Assembly (NCBI GenBank): GCA_015501075.1
Contig: JADNYJ010000030.1
Location: 124,001-188,000 of the forward strand
Source of the DNA: Gymnopilus junonius
Taxonomy: Eukaryota > Basidiomycota > Agaricomycetes > Agaricales > Galerinaceae
Direction of reading: 5' to 3'
Length of the DNA: 64,000 nt
Shown: piece after piece, positions 24,587 to 35,916 of the stretch
How the letters are laid out: the number at the start of each line of letters is the position of its first letter
Position numbering within the stretch: position 1 is the first letter of the stretch
The notes under the pieces: generated by a model
The model's input: the letters and a program-made list of their open reading frames with translations, nothing else
What the model was told of the DNA's origin: nothing
Databases searched by the model: none
Made by a program: the position numbers and the translations under genes

Positions 24587-26292
24587 TTATTTCTTTACGA
24601 CCACTACGAATACAAGAGTACTAGCCGCCCCAATGCAATCAAATGTCCAGGGATGCCTCAGGCTTTCGAACTCCACTTCTTCGTCTGTCAGATGCGCTAA
24701 TCCTCTCCCTGAAACATTCACATCATGTAGGTTATATTCACCCAGGTAGTCGACGAGGGTGCTATCATGCCGTTTCTGGATGAATTCTGCTAACATTAAA
24801 CACACGTGGTGAAACGTTGGGACAATCGTTGATCACCAGAGAGACCAGTTCCGATGCTGGGAAGCATGTGTAGGCCTTATGGTTATACCCAATGCGTTCT
24901 GTAGGCGTTCCTAGCCACCTAATTATACCATCGTTGAAAAAGGGACAATTCGAGACTATACTTCCTTGGAATGTTCTAAAGCCTCGCGCAAACCAGGACT
25001 ATGATCAATGTCGACGATGCTATCCAAGGTTAGAAATAGCATTTTTGATATTTTGCATGATACTAGGGAGTTCGCATTTTTCAAACAACAAGCCTTCCGA
25101 CCAATATTCATCGACGAGCGAATCGAAATGAGAAAGAAAATCTTTGGAGACGGAGCAGAAATTAAGCCCGAAGGGAATACCATAACGGGAGCTGGAAGTG
25201 GGGTTCAAGGGTTCGAATGAATAGGAAAGCAATAGATCATGAAGATGAAGGCCATGACTCGGGGTCCTCATAACGGAGAGACATTGAGCGAAGGTTTCGA
25301 GAAAAAATTTTCCGTTTCTGGGAACGAGAAATGTGCAGATGTGAAAATTGATTTAGTTCCAGCTAGTTGAGCCACTCCAGACTTGGATGCGAATGTTCTA
25401 CAAGGTAGATGAACCAAAAGCCGGAAGGAAAAGTGTCTTCAGTGTTGGAAAAGACGTCACTACGTGTCGCCACTTTCTCGTAGTCGTTGGGACCCTTCCA
25501 GGATCAACATTATCAGTGTGGCAATCGAGCGTAAGGTTCTCGAGATTCGGTGCAGCTTGAATAAAAAATAATTTAATGGTGGAAGGGAGGAAGAAAACGA
25601 GATATCGAAGACGATTGATAGACACCTCGGAATATGGGGAAAGAGGGCTTCGACAATGGCTGCTACGTGTTATCTTTCGTGAGCCCGATTAACAGCTTGA
25701 AAGTCATTTTTCTGCTGAATACTACAACATCGATGGCAATTAGATCTTTCGACCATAGAAAGGCGTCGAGAAAAGGAGTAGGAAATTTTGTCACGTCAAA
25801 GACGACCCGAGTCCAACATTCGGGCATCTTCGCCAGAATACCGCGCCAGAGCTTGCATACCGACGCAACGTTAAATGGAAATAAGGCAAGAGAACGTGTG
25901 TCTTCGTCCCTCCACTCGTGAATTTCTTGAAGAGAAGCAGGCCCGGGGTTGGTCCCGTCATAGTCATAAGAGGACTGATCATGATCGACAAGCCGGAGGG
26001 AAGATATCGCAAGATTATGGCATGCAGTTCAACTGGTAAGTGATATATGGACAGTCGTTCCATGGACTTTCACTGGATGGTGTTGGTTCAAGCTGAAGAT
26101 TGGTTCATGTCGCTTCGACATGACGGACCGTGTCGGGTGACTCGGCAGGTTGTCGACATTCATATCTTCAGTTTGGTATGCGCAACGTAGGAGTTCAGAT
26201 GCCAGGGAAATTACCATACAGGATCCGTACTGAGTGACAAGAATTAGACTCGCGACCAGTTCGTTCGGTTGCTTCGTACGCTCAAACATCAA
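24587..26292 (-). pseudogene. F-box/LRR-like protein, probably a frameshifted relic
   Basis: Readable pieces of one protein occur in order along the minus strand but in different frames. They are LPSHPTRSV (about 26150), the F-box-like start MERLSIYHLPVELHAIIL (26063), ECWTRVVFDV with FLDAFLWSKDL (about 25820-25750), AAPNLENLTLDCHTDNVDPG (about 25540), HSHPSLEWLN followed by an in-frame TAG (about 25360), LHLHDLLLSYSFEPLNP (about 25230), VDIDHSPGLREALE and finally EFIQKRHDSTLVDYLGEYN (about 24730). The shifts at about 26040, 25430 and 24960 lack good splice sites. Large F-box families of this kind are common in Agaricomycetes, usually as substrate adaptors of SCF ubiquitin ligases. A related fragment lies at 48260-48480. 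If some shifts are unrecognised introns the gene could be live. Confidence 0.6.
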
Positions 26293-26552
26293 GGAGTAGA
26301 CTGTGAAAAATGAAGTGCGGAGTTCGAAAGAAACAGTTGGTCACCGACGCCAGGCGAAAATATTTCAAACTTTCTGAGAGCAGACGGGACTGCTAAACCA
26401 ATGCTGAACAGCTACCCTGCCATTATAACCATGAGTTTATTCATCATTTCTGTAAGCACCTCAGTTATGTCGTTCCAGCGAGTCAACTATTCCTGATTAA
26501 ATGCTTACTCTAGTATCTACTCCCATCAGCAGTGGCAATATTCTCGTGTATT

Positions 26553-28547
26553 TCACTCCTGAGACGAACTTGGATAAGATGGCAAACTCGAAACATACTC
26601 TGCCCAACGTTCATCTGAAATAATAGGAGCCAGGATGTATGGCTCGACCGCCATCTCTGCCAAGAATCCTTCCATGCGAGGGAAGACCTTGTCCATTGCG
26701 GTTGCTTCCATCTCACGCTGTCGCGATCTTGAGAGCCCAAGCTTCTCGACATACCATGAAGTGTCAAGCCTGACGCAACTTGCCTCGTACAAGTCAACAA
26801 GGCAGGTGTCAATTCCTGCATTGACGGCGGCATCGTATGCCATGCGATGTCCTATTGCCTGCACCAGTGGCAAGCAGTCGGGAAGCACTAGTCGGTCGAA
26901 GTCTGACGCTCTGTGATCGCCAGTTTCTTTGAATATGTCCTCAAGTTCCCTAAAGAGTCCTTCTTCATGTAGAGCAAGAAGACTTTCGGTATTGGCGGTA
27001 GAAGGGACGCTATATCTCCTCTGTAACAGCTCAGAGGCGAGCCCTAGTAACCAGGTAATTAGCTCTTTATTCCGTTTCCTTGAGAAAAAAGAACTACTTA
27101 TTGAAAGTGCTAGTGTATCTCCTTCAGCAATAGCGGTTCCCCGCATGTCGCACTGTATAGGAAGTTAGGCATCACACAGTGTAATGATTCCAACAAATAT
27201 CCACTTACAAAAACCACGGAAAGTTGATTTGCTTCGAACAAACCTTGGGCTCCGCATCTATCTCCAAGTCCTAAATTGGCAGCCTGACCGTGTTGCATCA
27301 TAACGACTTTCAGAATGGTGGCAATTGCGCACCGAACGCGAACATCGCGCCTTTTATCCATAAAAACCTTCACGGCATTTGTGTGAAATGCCTTCATAAC
27401 GAACGCCTGCGCGAGGGCGATCAGTATGGGCGCCTTCTGAGTGCGAAGGGATATAATGGGCTTGGTAAACCCTTTGCTGTCGGTAATGGTGCGACGTAGA
27501 CTGTATTTTGCTGCAATGTACGAGGACACCTGCAAGGCTGGAACTCCAAGGGAGCCAATTGCAACTGTCCCGACTGTCACTCTCGATATAAGTGACAAAA
27601 ATGATGTGCGTGCGTCCCTCGGTCTTTCCAGAGTTCCCAGAAGGGCGGTCATTGGTAAACGGACGCTGTTGAAGTAGGTAAGACTGTGATTAACTGGGCG
27701 CGACCCTCCGCGGTGAGGTAGTACTCTGAACAGTGTATTAGTGTTTGATGCCATGACATTCATAGATACCACTCACTTGCAAATAACTCCGGGGTGCATA
27801 TTCACTCCATCGTTTATTGGCACTAGGAATGCTTTTATTCCGTAATTCTCTCCTTCAACTATCGTACTGGCAAAAACAATTGCAACGCAGGGGTCTCCCA
27901 TAGGTTTTGTAGGAGGCATATATCTGGGTGAGCAACTGATTAATAGCAGCTCGAATGACATGGGATAGACTGACTTTGCGGCTCCTTCTGAAGGAGTGTT
28001 GAGCACAAATTCTCCATCTTCGAGGGTAGCTGTGGTTTCTAGATGAAGTGCATTTAAGCCATGTCCCACTTCGGTCAGGCAAAATTGCCCGCTAATGATT
28101 GTGTGTTTGGAATCAAGAAATTTAACATGGTACATGAAAAAGAAGACTGACGAATATTCAAATGAAAGGATTTTCTCCAAAGTTTCTTGAAGGTAAGGCT
28201 GTTTACGAACATACTTCGCGATTGTTCCAGCACATGTATTAATCTGAATTGTGCAAAGAGTGCCCGCTGCGCCATCCATGCTCCAAATTGGGTCTGTATG
28301 AAATAGCCAGAACTTCTCAGTCATATACATAACATCTTCTAATGTAAATCCTAAAGAGCAGCATTATATTAGCAAGCAAAAAATGAGCATCACTCAGATG
28401 AGTAGCAACCATAAGTTTGGGCAATTGCTTTTGCTCGTGAATACGACAGGGCAATTTGTTCTTCCTTCGGAAGCTGCTCGGAACGAATTTGAAAGAGGGG
28501 GCTTTGTGCTAAAGCGCGGCTGGGGTGAACGAGACCTTTGACGTCAT
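26553..28547 (-). CDS. Acyl-CoA oxidase, copy A (start region frameshifted; possibly inactive)
   Basis: Flavoenzyme of the acyl-CoA oxidase family, which catalyses the first, H2O2-producing step of peroxisomal beta-oxidation. It is built like copy B at 45318-47309: an N-terminal helical segment (RALAQSPLFQ, LPKEEQ), FHTDPIWSMDG, the substrate/FAD loop GQFCLTEVGHGLNALHLETTA, VFASTIVEGENYG, LPHRGGSRPVNHSLTYF, a long helical C-half (DRCGAQGLFEANQL) and AIAEGDTLALS. The Glu of that last motif sits where the catalytic base of acyl-CoA oxidases lies. It has about eight exons with short introns and no SKL-type PTS1 at the C-terminus (SSSQE). The ATG at 28547 reads only 12 codons to a stop. Compared with copy B, one base is missing between the ATG and the VHP motif, and no in-frame upstream ATG exists. 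The remaining exons look intact. Confidence 0.85.
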
Positions 28548-29910
28548 TGCACCGTTGAGATTACGTTCAACACCGGAAAAGCTACTTTATATCCTCACAG
28601 CATCATCACCATCATCGTAACGGCCACGAGGTTTTATGATAGCAATGACTGCTCTAATCATATCGTTGCACTGGCGGTTCCATCAAGAAATCATGCGTTT
28701 ATCTAAGACCCTGATGCGTTCCGCAAAAAATAGACGCTGTATCATATTAAGACCAGTGGGCTGGCAAGCACAAATGGTCTCGGGCCTTTTTCTGGCTCTC
28801 ACCTTGGCAGCGGGATCAATTAAGGAATGAAAGGAAGATTTCAGAAAGTCCATTGGAAACTCTAGTATCTAGCCTGCCCCATTTAGAACATGAAACATTT
28901 TTAAAGGACCTCTATTAGCGCATCGTTGACTGTACATTTATGGCATTTATAACGGTCACACCGTTAAAAATAATAGATTCGCTATCTCAGTAATACCGCC
29001 TGAAAGCCGCCGTGGCACCTTCGTAAAAGTGAAGATAATATTAAATGACTTACGCGGGGCCTTTTTGGCAACGAAGTCCTGCCTTCCACATGGACACAAA
29101 TCTCATACTGAGTGCTCACGCGCGCGCAAATCTGATAGTAATGTTTGCAGGTAATCGTAGTTCCATGATAGTCCGATTTGATACTGATTTATGTGTGAAC
29201 GTGCAGTGTCAGCGTCGAAGCTTGTCACTGTGTGTGGTGGAAGGCAGAAAATTTCTGCCGATCACTCACACCTTCTCACATAGACCTCACTCTATGTCAC
29301 AGTCATACTTCTCATTACATAGACTTACAAATGTGTGTGCACACCACAACAAAAAAAGCAAAGCAAAGGCAAATCACGGTAACCTGGCAGGTACACATCT
29401 TGCTCGATCCATCATCAACCCACCATAGAAGCTTCGTTGACTCACTATGCCGATAATCGCTCGAACAAAGCTATGCTGAAGACAAACAGAGACGTTCCCA
29501 AGTTTTATTTGCCTAGGTCCGCCATCAAGCTTGATTCAGACCATTTCAAGCCTGAGAAATTGTCTAATAGGTCCCCTCCAAAAATATCTTCCTTTTTCAC
29601 AGGTAACGCTGCTCACTACGACCGTCGATTCTATCTGATGAGGTCACATATTTAGTTAGGCCTTCAAAGCTGTCTCCGTATCACCTGATGAAACCTGTTT
29701 CCCATCTATCATTAGGTGTGACTTAAAGCCGCAGGTCAGTTTGGTTTAACTCCCCTTTGGTTTGCAGTGACGCGAACCAGTAATGCTTTGTCAAAAGGAC
29801 TTATCCTAAATTAGCGGAGATCTAGAAACACGGGTACGATGGAGTCGCTCCTGTTTACATCCTGTCCGGATTGTAATATATGCACGACTGTTTAGGGGGC
29901 CCGTTCAATT
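28548..29910. other. Intergenic, no gene supported
   Basis: A divergent promoter region between acyl-CoA oxidase copy A and the P450 gene. A 127-codon plus-strand frame (29045-29428) is low-complexity (His, Ser, Lys rich) and unsupported. 29220-29360 is rich in CA/TG dinucleotide steps. Confidence 0.4.
28585..28592 (-). promoter_or_regulatory. TATA-like element of acyl-CoA oxidase copy A
   Basis: ATATAAAG read on the minus strand, about 40 bp upstream of the ATG at 28547. Copy B has a TATAAATTA at a comparable position, so the core promoter appears retained in both paralogues despite the coding-frame break in copy A. Confidence 0.45.
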
Positions 29911-32046
29911 ATGTCCATGCTTCAAATTCATGACCATGTCGTTTTGGTGCTCGCATTTTTTGCGGCTCTTGTCCTTTTATTGTTCTTCCGCCCAAAGGCC
30001 AGCTTCCCCCAGGTTGCTACATTTACCTTGTATTAAGTTATCGAAATTTCACATTTTTAAGGACCGAGGCCTCTGCCATTTATTGGAAACCTCCATCAAC
30101 TTCCAAGGCAGCAGGCATACAAGGTTTATCACCAATGGTCGCAAGTTTACGGTACCTTCCATCACCTCTGCAGCCTGAGAGCAGTTAGCAGCACTAATCA
30201 CTGATTTCAGGGCCCGTTATGTATCTGCGCGTTTTCAAAAGGGAATTGTCATACTTGACTCTTTGAGCGCCATAACAGATCTTTTTGAGAAACGCTCGTC
30301 ACGATATAGTACTCGCCCCGTCTTGTAAGTACGATTCCTGAACTTTTATTTGGCGCCAAATGACAGTGGGATGCAGGTCATGGCCGGTGAACTGGTCGGG
30401 AAAGAAGACACAGCAATCCTCTTTATGAAATATGGCACAAAGTGGAAGCAAACTCGACAGCTGGTTCACGTCTGGTTAAATCAGCGAAATCTTGAAACTT
30501 ATTTACCTGTGCAAGTTTTGGAATCTTACCATCTCCTTCAGGACCTTTTGGAAACGCCTGAAAGATTTTCGGAACATTTGCGAACGTATGTCATATGTGT
30601 GTTGACTGTTGCAGATTAATAAATCCTACAACATAGTGCCATTGGATCTGCAATCTTGAAACTTACCTACGGCATTGAATGCAGGACTAATGGATATTCT
30701 TGGATTGCTAAGTCAGAGGAATTGCACAAAATAACTGCCGCGGCCAGTGAGCCAGGTCGATGGCTTGTTGACTCTTTTCCGATTCGTGAGATCCAGCCAT
30801 TCATCATCTGACCAAATTTCTGACGTGATGTGCCGTGTTTACAGTCAGATTTATGCCCTCATTTATACCAGGGACTGGCTTTCTGCGGTGGGCTAAAAAG
30901 TCTCGCAAGGTCGCTTTTGACCTAGTTCGATCACCCTATATCTCAATTAAAGAGGATAAGGCTCGCACGATTTTATTTTCTTCTGAACATCTAATTTATA
31001 TCTATCGTAGAATCCTGATAAAACGATTTCGTCATTCGTTCATGACCACCTCATAGAGAAGGGAGGAAATATGACGCCACAAGAGGAGGATGCTCTAATA
31101 GTTGCAGCAGGAAGTTTGTATGCTGGTTCGTATTTCATCGAGTCTTATGGTAAACTCTCTACTGGGACTGATAATCTGTTAAAATTGCAGCTGGCATCGA
31201 CACGGTAACTGTGCCATTATAGGCAATTTCTGCTTTCATTGACTCTACTCCATTTAGCTTGTATCTGTCATGCGCACGTTCTTCATGATAATGGTCAGGT
31301 ATCCCGCCGTTCAAACTCGGCTTCAAAGTGAGATTGACTCTGTCATTGGTCCTCATCGCCTGGCTCGTTTCGAGGACCGTGATTCTCTTCCCTATGTTGG
31401 GTGCGTCATCAAAGAACTTTTGAGATTTAACGCCGTAGCACCTCTTGTGCCGCACAGCCTGGATGAGGATGATATATACGAGGGTTACCGAATCCCAAAG
31501 GGGACGTGGGTCATGGCAAATCTTTGGTGTGTATCTTCTTTGTTATTCTACTTGTTAATGCCGGCATCTTTACTGAATTTTACTAGGGCAGTGTTCAATG
31601 ATCCGTCGATTTATCGTGACCCTTCGACTTTTAAACCGGAAAGATTTGACACCAATTCAAATGAAGCTGTCGAACTGGATCCTACCCCACTCGCATTTTG
31701 TATGGGCCTTGGCAGAAGGTGCTCGACAACCGTATCATCTTCGTATCGTATTACATTTTCATATTCTTGCCTGGTAGATTTTGTCCGGCCTCTCATTTCT
31801 CTTTGTGCACACTGTTTATCAGCATCGCCCACATTGTCTCTGTGTTCAACATTTTACCTCCTCTTGACGAAAATGGAGAGGAGGTGCTGCCGCCTTTGAA
31901 TTTTGAGCTTGGCCACATTAGGTATTTTATTTTTAAGCATGAAAGATTTATCGTCTGAAAAAGAACTTCCAGAACCTTGGAACACTTTCAATGCCGAGTT
32001 GTTCCAAGATCTGAAGAGACGGCTAACCTCGTTCGCAATACTTTAA
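29911..32046 (+). CDS. Cytochrome P450 monooxygenase
   Basis: ER-anchored heme-thiolate monooxygenase. The ATG at 29911 opens an N-terminal membrane anchor (VVLVLAFFAALVLLLFF), followed by the proline hinge PPGPRPLPFIGN, spliced across intron 1. Motifs in order: helix C region KWKQTRQLVH (W and R of WxxxR type), I-helix AAGIDT, ExxR as KELLR, PERF as KPERFD, and heme loop FCMGLGRRFCPA, where the Cys is the heme ligand and the motif is split by an intron after GRR. It has about ten exons and is of usual length. One junction (30960/31011) requires a GC-AG intron. It resembles the large basidiomycete P450 clans acting on hydrophobic secondary metabolites or xenobiotics. The substrate cannot be told. 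It lies first in the putative 30-47 kb cluster and transcribes away from acyl-CoA oxidase copy A. Confidence 0.9.
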
Positions 32047-32241
32047 TCCATGCGACCTGATGTGGTTGTTGGATCTTTGTTCTGTGAACCTGCGTATTTC
32101 GTGGTGCGAACGTGTTTAGCCATGTAAATATGACATATTTATTGGCTTCCAGCTCATCCGTAAATACAAGGCCTATAGAGATAAAACACGAGACGGCACT
32201 TCAGTGAGTACTCGCTACATACATCATGTCAGAAGGAAATT

Positions 32242-33547
32242 TCAAGGCCCAACCCATTCCGCAATTTTCTGTAAAGTGGTCGTTCGTTCGGGTTCAAACC
32301 ACTCAAGGCAGAGGAAATCGTGAACAGCATCTGGAACTTCGTAATAGTCCAACAGATCGCCGATATCTTCCGCCATCCTGTCACGTAACGTTCGCATCAT
32401 GTCCAGCTGAAGCTCCCCATCTCCAGCGATCATCAGGGTCCTGGGGAAATTTTTAAAGCTGGGTTTGGGAATATCTAACGACGCCGGGGAAATATACGGA
32501 TCGGTCTGGGTGGCTGAAAGGTTGTCTGGACCTACATAGGACCTCACGGAGTAATAGGAGGTTCCAGGGCCGTATTCGGTTGGCGTAAGGACATCAGCAT
32601 TCCTGGCGGGCAACGCAGAGGAACCCGCTTTGACATGGGATAGACTCAAGTCTGACCACGGACATACGAGAATAAGGCCTCCGGGAGGCGAGAGATTGGG
32701 CAAGCTGTTTTCAAGGAGATATCGAGTCAAGGCCAAGGCAAGGTTCGCCCCAGCAGAATCACCTTCGACGATAATGTTCTGTGGAGCATAACCGAGCTCG
32801 TTGACCAAATAATTGTAACCTGTGATGGCGTCCACGAGCGCTGTGGGGAAAGGATGGGTGGTGTGATTCTTCAAATCCCATTTTGACAGACGATACTCGA
32901 CACAGAAAACTCTATTCAGGCTTTTACTTTCTTTTATAATCCCATGCGCGATCGGAGCTAATGGGTCTGAAGGATGCGCCGAGAAAGCAACGAATCCACC
33001 ACCTGCAGAATGTAATCAATATTAGACAGCCAGTTCCTATATGAACTGAGGTGTATGTACCGTGGAGGGTGTAGAGGACCTTGTCTGCACCGGAGGGCTT
33101 GTATTTTCGGTCAAAGGTCTCGCCTTTCCTGGTATACCAATATCCAGGTAATCTTATGGATTCGCTGCCTGCCTTTTCGCACTGCTCTCGTATACGGCCT
33201 TGTAAGAGGTCAGGGGCAGGGCTAACCCATATGCCGTAGACTTCCTTTCCTCCCTGCAACGCGAGATAGTTTGGAGACTTTAAGATGCCCCCTACTCTGT
33301 CAAGTACAATTCAGCAATTTGAGGGATTCTGCAAAACTCGGACTGCAGCAACTCACTTTGAGTTCAGTATGAAGTATCTTCTTAAGCCATACACGAGGAC
33401 AGAACGAGTAATAGACCAGGAAGGCCGAGGACGACTCGATTTAGGAATTGACGCGATGATCCAGAATGGAACGTGGAGAAGGACGATGTTAGTTAGCTCT
33501 GCCAGAATGTAAAGCGCCTTGAAAGGCTGGCGGTGGAGGAGTGACAT
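32242..33547 (-). CDS. Alpha/beta hydrolase, HSL-type esterase
   Basis: Serine esterase/lipase of the hormone-sensitive-lipase (Abhydrolase_3) group. From the ATG at 33547 there is an N-terminal hydrophobic segment (ALYILAELTNIVLLHVPFWI) that may anchor it to a membrane. The oxyanion motif HGGGFVAFSAHP is split by an intron near 33060-33004. The nucleophile elbow is GDSAGANLAL at about 32770. The acid is probably in the MIAGDGELQLD stretch and the catalytic His in DAVHDFL, near 32290. Its 3' end faces the P450 3' end about 195 bp away. In the cluster context it could hydrolyse esters, for example products of the nearby Baeyer-Villiger-type enzyme, but that is inference. Confidence 0.88.
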
Positions 33548-34527
33548 CAGTGTTGAGGTCTGAGGAGCGTAAAGTTAGCAGCAAGGTTGCGGCCAGAACC
33601 AGGAGGGCTAGCTATGGCTACACGGGTATCAGTTGGCTGTTGTGTGGCTGTTTGTCCTCGGCCTCCGGCCACCGCTATTGCGATCAGATATGGCATTCTT
33701 TTCACTGCGCTCTAAGGTTCGAGCCATACTTAGAATGAGAGCAAGGAGGAAGAAGCAAGCAGTATCAGTGTTTATCATGAGGTTTTACGAAACGCCTGAT
33801 GTGACCCACCAGAAACCTTTGATTGAATGAGGTATCATTGAGGTAGCAGTGTGTACATGAGAGGATCAAACCGTCATAATAATAATAAGAGCCTCCCATG
33901 GATCTACTGCGGAAGGTGTTCTGTAAACGGACGTAGAACAGAAGCATGAAGGTGATGGAAGACGCCGGGTCTTGTGAGTTGTGCAATCAAGGTTGAATTA
34001 TGTAAGTGATGCCGTTCAGCAGCCAACTTGTAGCTAGAAGCACTCTACCACCTTTTCCACTTGCTGCTTAGCGCTTATCCTTTACTCGGACCCACGTATA
34101 AAAAATATGCCTCCGCTGCTAAAGACACCTCCATTGGCAACTGAAAGCGCTCTGCATTAAACTTGGCATCAGATGTGAGTCAATTCATCTTATTTCGGAT
34201 GTGCATACTTAGATGAAATGGAAGATCACATCCAATGCTGTTCTAACACCAGTTAGAAGCCAGCATGAGATACACATTCTATAGAACGAACTGGCTCATC
34301 GAATAGATCAGTTCATGGACCATCCGCTGTGAATGTGATGCGTAAAAATACGACAACCGTACCCACGTCATGCCACCCTTGCTTACGGACTCGATTCCAT
34401 AGATCGCATCTCTAACCGCAGAAAATTGGAAGACTCTTCATACTGAGGTACCCTAGACGTTGAGCTCTTATATAGCGGACAAGGCCGACCTTCGAATGCT
34501 CTCATATCTCAACGTAGTTCCAACAAT
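33548..34527. other. Intergenic, no gene supported
   Basis: A divergent promoter region between the HSL-type hydrolase and the DUF829 gene. Only short shadow frames are present. CACGTATAAAA-like sequence near 34093-34103 and TCTTATATAG near 34466-34475 could be core promoter elements for the rightward gene. Confidence 0.35.
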
Positions 34528-35637
34528 ATGAGCGAACCATCTTCCAAGCTCCTCAAGCTGAACTCACAGATCTACGTATCTGAGCCCCAGTCTGCACCTC
34601 CGAACCATAATGGGGGGAATACATCCTCATCGGATCCAGCGTAAGTGGTCTAGAATTTAGGAAAATGTTCGACTAAAAGATTGAATAGAGTCGTAATTAT
34701 CTTTTCGTGGAGTACATTACATTATGACTATACATATACTTTCCGTTGACGTTTCTCTCTTTTATTCTTCCAGTTGATGCCCGCCTCTCGCACGTTCAAA
34801 AATACGCAGACAGTCTGAGGAGCACCTTCCCGACGTCTACCATAGTTGTGGTCATGGTGACTGCAGCGTTTTATGTCAGTATGGAGAAGTCTAGGGCGAG
34901 TATACTCTGTCACCACTACAATTCCAGCTGATTTAAATAGCGAGTATCTCTTTAGGAAAAAATTCTATCCCCTGTAGTTGACATTTTACGTCGGGAACAG
35001 GACAATGTTAATATTTCAAGAGGCGTTTTGTTGTTCGTGATGTCGAACGGTGAGCTTCGCGTTGTTAGCGCGCCTGGCCGCTCTTTACTCTGCACTAGGT
35101 GGTGGTTTCCAGTTAATGACTTTGCGAAAACTCCTCTTAAGGGGATCAACCCATGTCCCAGCTTCCCAAAGTCCAATCGCTCTCGTTTACGACTCTACTC
35201 CTGGCGACAATGGACTTGAATCTGCAATTCTAAGCAACGCACCGAGCAACCCCTTGATTCGGCTTTTAGTAGTCCCGCTGATTGTCCTTGCATACGGGGT
35301 CCTCTATGCAGCCGACTTTCTGGCTGGAAACCGCCCCCTCTTTGAAGAGCTCCGTTCGACTTACCTTGAGGCTGACATTCTGCCGTCGATCAGTAGCCCT
35401 ACGAATGCGAAGGCACCGCCACGCCTCTACGTTTACTCGAAGAAGGACAAGATGACTCTTTCAAAGCATGTCGAGTCGCATATCAAGGAGGCGAAATTGC
35501 TTGGCCTAGATGTCACTGTCGAGGTATTCGAAAATACTCCTCATGTAGCTCATGCGCGGCAGGACCCTGATCGTTATTGGGGTGCAGTGAAGAAAGTGTG
35601 GTCAAGGGCATTGCAGCAGGTGCAATCCCAACTCTGA
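34528..35637 (+). CDS. DUF829 (PaxU/TMEM53-like) alpha/beta hydrolase-fold protein
   Basis: Member of the DUF829 family, which includes the indole-diterpene cluster protein PaxU and animal TMEM53. These are hydrolase-fold proteins of unclear biochemistry. Exon 1 (34528-34640) starts MSEPSSKLLKLN. A 23-nt exon (34689-34711) gives VVIIFSW, the family's first strand, and exon 3 begins at 34774 (DARLSHVQKYADSLRSTFP). The nucleophile-elbow-like FVMSNGGGFQLM is assembled across an intron near 35050-35099. Later blocks are LVYDSTPGD, a hydrophobic cap segment (LLVVPLIVLAYGVLYAADFL), YVYSKKDKM with the usual acidic residue, and HVAHARQDPDRYW, which carries the expected His. The C-terminus is at 35637. 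It is divergent from the HSL-type hydrolase. Confidence 0.85.
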
Positions 35638-35916
35638 TTCCGACAAGGGTCCATTGCTTACGTAAAACCACTAGTCGTGTTAGATCCCTTGATTTTGCTG
35701 TAATATATTCTCTTGAACAATTCTCAGTTGACTAGGTGATTAACACTGGGTACTGCGTACTAAATTCTAGCAATTGAAATTTAAAAGTAAAATATGCGAA
35801 CTATAACCATCCGTTCTTAGGTCCATGTACAATAATGTTTCCAGCACGTCATGTGTCGACGTGTCGCTGGCTAGCACATTTCTGCAAATATAGAGGTTAT
35901 AAGATGTATTCGACGT

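Noticed and set aside
29045..29428. 127-codon plus-strand frame
   Set aside because: Low-complexity and basic, with overlapping open frames; no supporting features.
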